The position numbers and the translations under genes are program-made. The notes below the pieces were generated by a model that was not told the origin of the DNA, searched no databases, and saw nothing but the letters and a program-made list of their open reading frames with translations. Shown piece after piece: positions 57,635-64,000 of a stretch of DNA of 64,000 nucleotides. This DNA is from Limimonas halophila (GTDB taxonomy: Bacteria > Pseudomonadota > Alphaproteobacteria > Kiloniellales > Rhodovibrionaceae), in assembly GCF_900100655.1 (NCBI RefSeq), contig NZ_FNCE01000001.1, positions 372,001-436,000 on the forward strand, written 5' to 3'. Numbering within the stretch: position 1 is the stretch's first letter; every line of letters starts with the position of its first letter.

Positions 57635-60436
57635 ATGAGCACGGCATCGAGCGAGACGGACCTGAAGCATCTGGTCGCCGACATGGACACCGGCGGCCGC
57701 AACCCGTCCAACACGCTGGCGAAGAGCGTGCTGCTCTGCGTCGCGCTTCTGTGGTCGCTCTTCCAGCTCTGGTACGCCTCGCCGCTGCCGTTCCTGGTCG
57801 GGCCGGTGGTGCTCAACAGCACCCAGGCGCGCTCCATCCACCTGGCCTTCGCGATCTTTCTGGCGTTTTCCGCCTATCCGGCGTTCAAGGGTCAGCGCCG
57901 CGACACCGTGCCGGCGGTGGACTGGCTGATCGCTGCCGTGGCCGCCTTCTGCGCGGCTTATCAGTTCCTCTTCTACGACACGCTCTCGGGCCGCGTGGGT
58001 GTGCCCACCTGGTACGATCAGGCGGTCGCCGCGACGGGCCTGGTGCTGCTGCTGGAGGCGACGCGCCGCGCGCTCGGCCCGGCGCTGATGGTCGTGGCCC
58101 TGGTGTTCCTGGGCTACGTCTTCTTCGGCGACGCCGACATCGTGCCCGGCACGCTGCAATGGAAGGGCGCGTCCTTCGGCAAGGCGATGTGGCACCAGTG
58201 GCTGCAGACCGAGGGTGTCTTCGGCGTGCCGCTGGGGGTGTCGACCAGCTTCGTCTTCCTCTTCGTGCTCTTCGGCTCGCTGCTGGAGCGCGCGGGCGCG
58301 GGCAACTACTTCATCCAGATCGCGTTCGCGCTGCTGGGCCACATGCGCGGCGGGCCGGCCAAGGCGGCGGTGGTGTCCTCCGGCCTGACGGGCCTGATCT
58401 CGGGCTCCTCCATCGCCAACGTCGTGACGACCGGCACCTTCACCGTGCCGCTGATGCGCAAGGTGGGTTTCTCGCGCGAGAAGGCGGGCGCGGTCGAGGT
58501 CGCGTCCTCGGTCAACGGACAGCTGATGCCGCCGGTCATGGGCGCCGCCGCCTTCCTGATGGTTGAATACGTCGGCATCCCCTACTTCCAGGTCATCAAG
58601 CACGCCTTCCTGCCGGCGGTGATCTCCTACGTGGCGCTGCTCTACATGGTCCACCTGGAGGCACTGAAGGGCGGCATGGAGGGGCTGCCGCGCCGCCACC
58701 CACCCAAGCCGCTGGTGTGGACGCTGCTCTCAACGGGGCTGACGCTGGCCTCGATCGCGGCGCTCGCCGGCGGGATGGTGTGGCTGTTCGAGTTGGCGGG
58801 CATGCTGGCCCAGGGCGGCAACCTGTTCTGGGGCGCGATCGCGGTGGTGGCGCTCCAGGCGCTGGTGTACCTGGGCGTGCGCCGCGCGGTGCCCGCCGAA
58901 AGCCGCTGGCGCGTCATTTCCGGCGGCGCGCTCGTGCTCGGCAACGTCGTGCTGGGCGCGGCGGGTGTCTACGGCCTCGTCCAGCTGCTGGTCGCCTGGA
59001 CCGGCCCGGCGGCGGTCTACGTCATCGCCGCGCTGGTCCTGGCGGTCTATGTGGCGCTGGTGGCGGTGTCGACGCGCGTGCCCGAGCTCGCCCACGACAT
59101 TCGCGCCTACGGCGACCAGTTGCCGGACGTCGGGCTCACGCTCAAAGCGGGTCTGCACTACCTGCCGCCGGTGGGCGTGCTGGTCTGGGCGCTGATGGTG
59201 GAGCGGTTGTCGCCCAGCCTCGCGGCCTTCTGGGCCGCGGCCTTCATGGTGCTGATCCTGCTCACCCAGCGGCCGCTGCGGGCGCTCTTCCTGCGCAGCG
59301 GCGACATCCTCGCCGCAACGCGGAGGGGTGGCGTCGAGCTGTTGCACGGCCTCGTCACCGGGGCACGCAACATGATCGGCATCGGCGTGGCCACGGCCGC
59401 CGCCGGCATCATCGTGGGCACGGTGACGCTGACGGGCGTCGGGCAGGTGATGACGGCGTTCGTGGAAACGCTGTCGGGCGGCAACGTCATCCTGATGCTG
59501 GTCTTCACCGCGCTGCTCAGCCTCGTCCTCGGCATGGGGCTGCCGACGACGGCGAACTACATCGTGGTCGCCTCGCTGATGGCGCCGGTGGTGGTGCAGC
59601 TCGGTTCCGAAGCCGGGCTGGTCGTGGAGCTGATCGCCGTCCACCTCTTCGTCTTCTACTTCGGCATCATGGCGGACGTGACGCCGCCGGTGGGGCTGGC
59701 GTCCTTCGCCGCCGCGGCCGTGTCGGGCGGCGATCCGATCCGGACGGGTGTGACCGCCTTCTTCTACTCGCTGCGCACCGTGCTGCTGCCGTTCATCTTC
59801 ATCTTCAACACGCAGTTGCTGCTCATCGACGTGGCGGGGCCGCTGGAGTTCACGCTCGTCGTCGCGGCGGGCACGGCCGGGCTGCTCGTCTTCGCCGCGG
59901 CGCTTCAGGGCTACATGGTCACGCACAGCCGCGTGTGGGAGCGGCTGGCGTTGCTGCTGGTGGCCTTCACGCTGCTGCGGCCGGGCTACTTCATGGAGCA
60001 GATCGTCCCCTCGATGCGGACCGTGGACCCGAGCCGGATCCACACGATGGCGGCGAAGCAGCCGGCGGGCGGCACCCTGCGCCTCGTGGTCGAGGGCATG
60101 ACGATCGAGGGCACGGAAGCCACGAAGACGGTGCTTATCCCGCTCGGCGACGACACCGGGGCCAACGGCGCCGAGCGCCTGCGGCAGGGCGCCGGCCTGA
60201 CCGTGGAAACCACGCAAGCGGGCGTGGTGGTGAAGCGGGTGCGCTTCGGCTCGCCGGCCGACAAAAAGGGCATCTCGCTCGACTGGCGCGTGACCGCCCT
60301 GCAGGTACCCGGCGATCAGCCGCCCAAGCAGCTGTTCTACATCCCGGCGCTGCTGCTGCTGGGCGGCATCTACGCCAACCAGCGCCGTCGCCAAAAGCTG
60401 CGCGGCCAGGCGGCCCGCACGGCCGTGGCGTCCTGA
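57635..60436 (+). CDS. TRAP transporter fused permease (TAXI type) with C-terminal DUF3394-like domain
   Basis: A 933-residue polytopic protein combining the small and large permease parts. The DctQ-like region covers about residues 35-180, and the DctM-like core includes AKAAVVSSGLTGLISGSSIANVVTTG, ASSVNGQLMPPVMGAAAF and LGMGLPTTANYIV, which are typical of TAXI permeases. A further 110 residues after the last core helix (LRLVVEGMTIEGTEATKTVLIPLG...) form a soluble domain like DUF3394. This makes it longer than most fused permeases. GGCAGGGCGG precedes the ATG at 57635. Confidence 0.93.
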   Translation: MSTASSETDLKHLVADMDTGGRNPSNTLAKSVLLCVALLWSLFQLWYASPLPFLVGPVVLNSTQARSIHLAFAIFLAFSAYPAFKGQRRDTVPAVDWLIAAVAAFCAAYQFLFYDTLSGRVGVPTWYDQAVAATGLVLLLEATRRALGPALMVVALVFLGYVFFGDADIVPGTLQWKGASFGKAMWHQWLQTEGVFGVPLGVSTSFVFLFVLFGSLLERAGAGNYFIQIAFALLGHMRGGPAKAAVVSSGLTGLISGSSIANVVTTGTFTVPLMRKVGFSREKAGAVEVASSVNGQLMPPVMGAAAFLMVEYVGIPYFQVIKHAFLPAVISYVALLYMVHLEALKGGMEGLPRRHPPKPLVWTLLSTGLTLASIAALAGGMVWLFELAGMLAQGGNLFWGAIAVVALQALVYLGVRRAVPAESRWRVISGGALVLGNVVLGAAGVYGLVQLLVAWTGPAAVYVIAALVLAVYVALVAVSTRVPELAHDIRAYGDQLPDVGLTLKAGLHYLPPVGVLVWALMVERLSPSLAAFWAAAFMVLILLTQRPLRALFLRSGDILAATRRGGVELLHGLVTGARNMIGIGVATAAAGIIVGTVTLTGVGQVMTAFVETLSGGNVILMLVFTALLSLVLGMGLPTTANYIVVASLMAPVVVQLGSEAGLVVELIAVHLFVFYFGIMADVTPPVGLASFAAAAVSGGDPIRTGVTAFFYSLRTVLLPFIFIFNTQLLLIDVAGPLEFTLVVAAGTAGLLVFAAALQGYMVTHSRVWERLALLLVAFTLLRPGYFMEQIVPSMRTVDPSRIHTMAAKQPAGGTLRLVVEGMTIEGTEATKTVLIPLGDDTGANGAERLRQGAGLTVETTQAGVVVKRVRFGSPADKKGISLDWRVTALQVPGDQPPKQLFYIPALLLLGGIYANQRRRQKLRGQAARTAVAS

Positions 60437-60628
60437 CCCGCGTCGGCGTCGAACGGCCGGACCCGGCGCGGAGGCGTGTCGGCTTAGAGCGCTTTCGCAA
60501 CCGTTCATTCATCGATCAGGGGTTCACGTCCGGGTTATTTTTCGGCCCACTGCCTGCCGCGGGCACGAGCCGGGTGCGCCCGCGAAACGCGCGGCGCCAC
60601 CGCCGCGGGACCAGCAGCGGGGTTTGGG

Positions 60629-61393
60629 ATGCTTGGCAACTGGGCCCGACTGCTCTTGGCCGCCGGTTTTGCCCTGGCCCTGGCCGTTCCCGCCCGAGCG
60701 GGCACGCCGACCCTCGACGTCTATGCCCCGCACTGGGAGGGCTACACGAACCCCGACGGCAGCGGCATGGGATGGGAGGTCGTCCGCGCGGTGTACGAGC
60801 CGGCCGGCGTGCGGGTGCGCTTCCACACCGTGCCCTACCAACGCGCGGTGGTGCGGGTGAAAAACGGCGAAGCCGACGCCTGGCTGGCGTCCTATGCCCA
60901 CGAGCAAACCGGCGTGATCTACCCGGATTGGCACTACGACGCCGACCGGGTCAGCGCGGTGATGATGCGGGCCGAGGCGGCCGCCTGGACCGGCGTGGCG
61001 GCGTTGCGCAACCGGCGGGTCGCCTGGATGCCCGCCTACAACATGGACCAGTATCTCGACGTTCCGGTGGACCACGTTTCGGCCGTGGCCTCGCACGTGA
61101 GCGCGTTGCGGATGCTGAAGGCCGGGCGAATCGACTATTTCCTGGGCGCCGCCTACGAGATCGAGAACAGCCTCGAAAGCCTGCCCGACGACCTGAGCCG
61201 TTCCACGTTCACGGTGGAACACGCCTTCAATCTGAAGCTGTATCCGGGCTTTGCGCGAACGGAGGCGGGTCGGCGCTTCGCCGCGATCTGGGACCGCCGC
61301 ATCCCGGCGTTGCTGGCGAACGGCACCTTGGCCCGGATCTACGACGCCCACGACTTCGAGGTCTGGCCGTTCGACGTGCCGCGCGAGCCCTGA
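60629..61393 (+). CDS. Family 3 extracellular solute-binding protein
   Basis: A 254-residue exported protein with a signal peptide to about residue 24 (ALAVPARA), then LDVYAPHWEGYTNPDGSGMGWEVVRAVYEPAGVRVRFHTVPYQRAVVRVKNGEADAW (first lobe; described by position 29-85), the common pattern of amino acid-type binding proteins. No ABC permease is linked, so it may serve as a stand-alone sensor or feed a distant transporter. 192 bases separate it from the permease gene; nothing clear is seen in that gap except the motif TTAGAGCGC near 60484. Confidence 0.8.
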   Translation: MLGNWARLLLAAGFALALAVPARAGTPTLDVYAPHWEGYTNPDGSGMGWEVVRAVYEPAGVRVRFHTVPYQRAVVRVKNGEADAWLASYAHEQTGVIYPDWHYDADRVSAVMMRAEAAAWTGVAALRNRRVAWMPAYNMDQYLDVPVDHVSAVASHVSALRMLKAGRIDYFLGAAYEIENSLESLPDDLSRSTFTVEHAFNLKLYPGFARTEAGRRFAAIWDRRIPALLANGTLARIYDAHDFEVWPFDVPREP

Positions 61394-61406
61394 GCAGGGC
61401 CCGTGC

Positions 61407-61715
61407 TCACCCGCTGGCCGGAAAGACCTGCCGCAGCGTCACCTGCTTCTGCCCGGTGGCGCGCAGGTGCTCACGCACGGCAGCGATGAGGGCCAGTAGC
61501 ATTTCGTCCAGCGCGTCCGGCGGATCGAGCAGCACCATCTCCACGTCCGTGCGCGAGAGGGCGAGCAGCGGCGTGCCGTCCGGGTCCTGGCCGCGCGTGC
61601 CGACCCCGCCGACCGCCTTGATGTCGTGCAGGTGGTAGGTTTCGCCGCCCGCGTCCGCGTACAGCGGCGTCCAGCCGCCGTCGGGCTCGCGGGCGTACAC
61701 GCCGGGGGCGGTCAT
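61407..61715 (-). CDS. Hypothetical protein downstream of tyrS
   Basis: A 102-residue soluble protein, not recognised. The N-terminal half looks beta-rich (YHLHDIKAVGGVGTRGQD), the second half helical (ALDEMLLALIAAVREHLRATG). TGAGGAACGG precedes the ATG, 13 bases after the tyrS stop, so it is probably co-transcribed with tyrS. It converges on the family 3 binding protein. Confidence 0.7.
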   Translation of the reverse strand: MTAPGVYAREPDGGWTPLYADAGGETYHLHDIKAVGGVGTRGQDPDGTPLLALSRTDVEMVLLDPPDALDEMLLALIAAVREHLRATGQKQVTLRQVFPASG

Positions 61716-61728
61716 GGGCGTCCGTTCC

Positions 61729-63000
61729 TCATGGCACCGTCACCAGGGCGTGCTTCTTCTTGCCAGCGGAGATCTTGATGGCGCCGTCGTCGCGCAAGTC
61801 CGCAGTGCTGACGGTGACGTAGGGATCGCCGACCTTGGCGTCGTTCACGCGGGCGCCACCGCCCTTGATGAGCCGCCGCGCGGCGCCGTTCGAGTCCGCC
61901 AGCCCCGCCTCGTGCAGCAGGGCGTACAGGTGTACGCCCTCGGCCAGCCGCTCGCGCTCGACCCGGACCTGCGGCAGGTCCTCGGCGAGCTGGCCCTGCT
62001 CGAACACCTTGCGCGACGCTTCGGCGGCGCGCTCGGCCGCGTCCTCGCCCCGGCACAGCTTGGTCGCCTCGTACGCGAGCACCTTCTTGGCCTCGTTGAT
62101 CTCGGCGCCTTGGAGGTTTTCCAGGCGCGCGATTTCTTCCAGCGGCAGCTCGGTGAACAGGCGCAGGAAGCGGCCCACGTCCGCGTCCTCGGTGTTGCGC
62201 CAGAACTGGTAGTATGCGTAGCTGGAGAAGTTGCGCTCGTTCAGCCACACCGCGCCGTCGGCGGTCTTGCCCATCTTGTGCCCGGAGGCCGTGGTGAGCA
62301 GCGGGCAGGTGACGCCGTGCAGCTCGGCGTGTTCGATGCGGTGGCCGAGGTCGATGCCCTCGACGATGTTGCCCCACTGATCCGAGCCGCCGAGCTGGAG
62401 CCGGCAGCCGTAGCGCCGGTACAGCTCCAGGAAGTCGTAGGCCTGGAGCACCATGTAGTTGAACTCCAGGAAGCTCAGCGGGTGCTCGCGGTCCAGGCGC
62501 TGGCGCACGGACTCGTGGCCCAGCATGCGGTTGACGGAGAAGTGCCGCCCGTATTCGCGCAGGAACGCGATGTAGTTGAGGGAGTCCAGCCAGTCCGCGT
62601 TGTCCACCATGACGGCGTCGCTCGGGCCGTCGCCGAAGGTGAGGAACTGGCGGAAGATGTTCTTGATGGAGGCCTTGTTGGCCTCGATCTGCCCTTCGTC
62701 CAGCAGCTTTCGCTGCTCGTCCTTGCCGGAGGGGTCGCCGATCTTGGTCGTCCCGCCGCCCATGAGCACGATCGGCTTGTGGCCGTGGCGCTGCAGCAGG
62801 CGCAGCTGCATGATCGACAGCAGGTGGCCGACGTGCAGGGAATCCCCCGTGCAGTCGTAGCCCGCATAGGCCACCACCGGGGCGTGCTGGCTCAGCAGCG
62901 CGTCCAGCGCGGTCTGGTCGGTCGTCTGGTGGATGTAGCCGCGCGCCTGCGCGTCGCGCAGGAAGGTGGAGGCGGGCGGGTCGATCTGGGTCTGGCTCAT
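61729..63000 (-). CDS. tyrS: Tyrosyl-tRNA synthetase
   Basis: A 423-residue class I synthetase. The HIGH motif is LHVGH within [15 protein letters not shown] (Cys-Thr-Gly replaces the usual Pro-Thr-Ala), the substrate region is [11 protein letters not shown], and the KMSKS loop reads KMGKT, as in many alphaproteobacteria. A C-terminal S4 RNA-binding domain ([16 protein letters not shown]) is present. The ATG at 63000 is chosen; a longer frame overlaps anmK. Divergent from anmK, a conserved neighbourhood. Confidence 0.96.
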   Translation of the reverse strand: MSQTQIDPPASTFLRDAQARGYIHQTTDQTALDALLSQHAPVVAYAGYDCTGDSLHVGHLLSIMQLRLLQRHGHKPIVLMGGGTTKIGDPSGKDEQRKLLDEGQIEANKASIKNIFRQFLTFGDGPSDAVMVDNADWLDSLNYIAFLREYGRHFSVNRMLGHESVRQRLDREHPLSFLEFNYMVLQAYDFLELYRRYGCRLQLGGSDQWGNIVEGIDLGHRIEHAELHGVTCPLLTTASGHKMGKTADGAVWLNERNFSSYAYYQFWRNTEDADVGRFLRLFTELPLEEIARLENLQGAEINEAKKVLAYEATKLCRGEDAAERAAEASRKVFEQGQLAEDLPQVRVERERLAEGVHLYALLHEAGLADSNGAARRLIKGGGARVNDAKVGDPYVTVSTADLRDDGAIKISAGKKKHALVTVP

Positions 63001-63088
63001 GGCGGGTCTGGATCTTGCGGGCTCGGGTTGCGGCGATGACGGGGCATTAGCACACTGCCGCGCGTCTGCCAAAGCCGGGGGAGAACAC

Positions 63089-64000
63089 ATGCCGGGGGCG
63101 GAGCCGGTCCTGGCGCTGGGCCTGATGAGCGGGACGTCGCGCGACGGTGTGGACGCGGCGCTCATCCGCACGGACGGCGACCGCGCGGTCGCCCCGCTGG
63201 CGGCCACGACACGGGCCTACGACGACGCCTTCCGCGCACACCTGGCCGCGGCGGTCGCGGGGGACGCGGATCGGGGTGAGGTTGCGCGCGACCTGACGGA
63301 CCGCCACGCCGATGCGGTCGAGCAGCTTCTGGACCAGGCCGGCGTCAGGCTCGATGCCGTCCGCGTCGCCGGCTTCCACGGGCACACGCTCGCCCACGAT
63401 CCCGCGCGCGGCATGACGCACCAGCTGGGCGACGGGCTGCGCCTCGCCGAGCGCATCGGCATCGACGTGGTGGCGGACTTCCGCAGCGCCGACGTGGCGG
63501 CGGGCGGACAGGGCGCCCCGCTGGCGCCGCTGTATCACCGGGCGCTGGCCGAACAGCTTGAGCGCCCCTTGGCGGTGCTCAACCTCGGCGGCGTCGGCAA
63601 CGTCACCTTCATCGGCCGCGACGACCGTGTGATCGCCTTCGACACCGGGCCTGGGAACGCCTTGCTGGACGATCTGGTCCGGCAGCGCGCCAACGGCTGG
63701 TTCGACTGCGACGGGCGGCTGGGCGCGGCGGGAACCGTGCACGAGCAGATGGTCGCCGGGTTCCTTACCGACCCCTTCTTCGACCGGCCGCCCCCCAAGG
63801 CGCTGGACCGCGACGCCTTCGACGCCAGCCACGCCGACACCCTGGGGCTGGCCGACGCGGCGGCGACGCTGACCGCCTTCACGGCGGCGAGCGTGGCCCG
63901 GGCGCGCGACCACCTGCCGGAAGCGCCCGCCCGCTGGCTGGTCGGCGGCGGTGGGCGCCACAACCCGACCCTCATGGGGGCGCTGCGCGAGCGGCTGGGC
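63089..64000 (+). CDS. anmK: Anhydro-N-acetylmuramic acid kinase (5' part)
   Basis: The frame is open from the ATG at 63089 to the window end (304 codons), so the C-terminus is missing. AnmK phosphorylates and opens anhydroMurNAc in peptidoglycan recycling. Visible are [15 protein letters not shown] (the ATP/substrate start), [52 protein letters not shown] and near the end [21 protein letters not shown] precedes the start. Divergent from tyrS by 88 bases. Confidence 0.95.
   Translation, partial: MPGAEPVLALGLMSGTSRDGVDAALIRTDGDRAVAPLAATTRAYDDAFRAHLAAAVAGDADRGEVARDLTDRHADAVEQLLDQAGVRLDAVRVAGFHGHTLAHDPARGMTHQLGDGLRLAERIGIDVVADFRSADVAAGGQGAPLAPLYHRALAEQLERPLAVLNLGGVGNVTFIGRDDRVIAFDTGPGNALLDDLVRQRANGWFDCDGRLGAAGTVHEQMVAGFLTDPFFDRPPPKALDRDAFDASHADTLGLADAAATLTAFTAASVARARDHLPEAPARWLVGGGGRHNPTLMGALRERLG

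Noticed and set aside
60480-60530. Possible repeat element TTAGAGCGCTTTCG
   Set aside because: Shares only TAGAGCGC with the palindrome region at 38174 and shows no dyad; too short to support.

Overview
The window is 64 kb of continuous, GC-rich chromosomal DNA (third codon positions almost all G or C), so dense with long antisense open frames that most of them are shadows. Gene content and order point to an alphaproteobacterium, probably of the Rhodospirillales: rne divergent from amiC-mrcA-prfB, htpX-rsmB-rpe-heparinase with a divergent SDHAF4-like gene, tyrS divergent from anmK, three PAS_5-type one-domain proteins, several TRAP transporters, and a K+-independent proton pyrophosphatase. 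I cannot name the genus. No rRNA, tRNA, CRISPR array, insertion sequence or transposase gene was seen.

Layout. 1-3721: end of ftsY, an FtsH-type protease and a coupled pair of small-sugar/nucleotidyl-type transferases. 3724-5150: two tandem PAS genes, each with a very similar promoter. 5293-7783: molybdenum cofactor operon mobB-moeA-moaD-moaE. 7958-12577: divergent periplasmic glucan genes (opgH with a coupled upstream frame, and opgG/D with a Tat signal). 12605-15254: pgsA and uvrC. 15255-15734: a gene-free stretch with paired DnaA-box-like sites. 15735-20673: dctP-dctQ-dctM TRAP transporter, msrB, a pteridine-reductase-like SDR and folB. 21023-25721: uvrB, a third PAS gene, ilvH and ilvC. 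25711-29330: the most accessory part, with a tandem array of covarying palindromes directly at the ilvC stop, a REP-like hairpin, a methyltransferase, a LuxR solo of lower GC, a small unknown gene and an XRE regulator with two dyads upstream. 29332-38044: RHH protein and fumC, a Sat-CysC fusion, heparinase-like protein, rpe, rsmB, htpX, SDHAF4-like gene. 38111-49230: prfB with its programmed frameshift, mrcA, amiC, rne with a long leader, SRPBCC protein, DUF3096 protein, PBP4-type peptidase. 49315-54279: soluble and membrane pyrophosphatases, a D-cysteine desulfhydrase-like enzyme and a LOG protein. 54288-61393: a class III aminotransferase overlapping a BKACE-type enzyme, followed by a TAXI-TRAP binding protein, its fused permease and a family 3 binding protein. 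61407-64000: small unknown gene, tyrS, and the start of anmK, which runs off the window.

Themes. Cell-wall work is well represented (mrcA, amiC, dacB, anmK, heparinase-like, opgH/opgG), as are nucleotide excision repair (uvrB, uvrC) and translation quality (prfB, rsmB, tyrS, rne). The aminotransferase-BKACE-TAXI run reads as a small catabolic unit for an imported amino or keto acid. The clearest unexplained signal is the repeat array after ilvC: five 17-bp palindromes whose arms change in a compensated way around a constant ATGAT centre. Second is the 15.3-15.6 kb stretch, whose two clusters of TGTGGACAA/TGTGGAAA sites could be an origin or a DnaA-controlled region.
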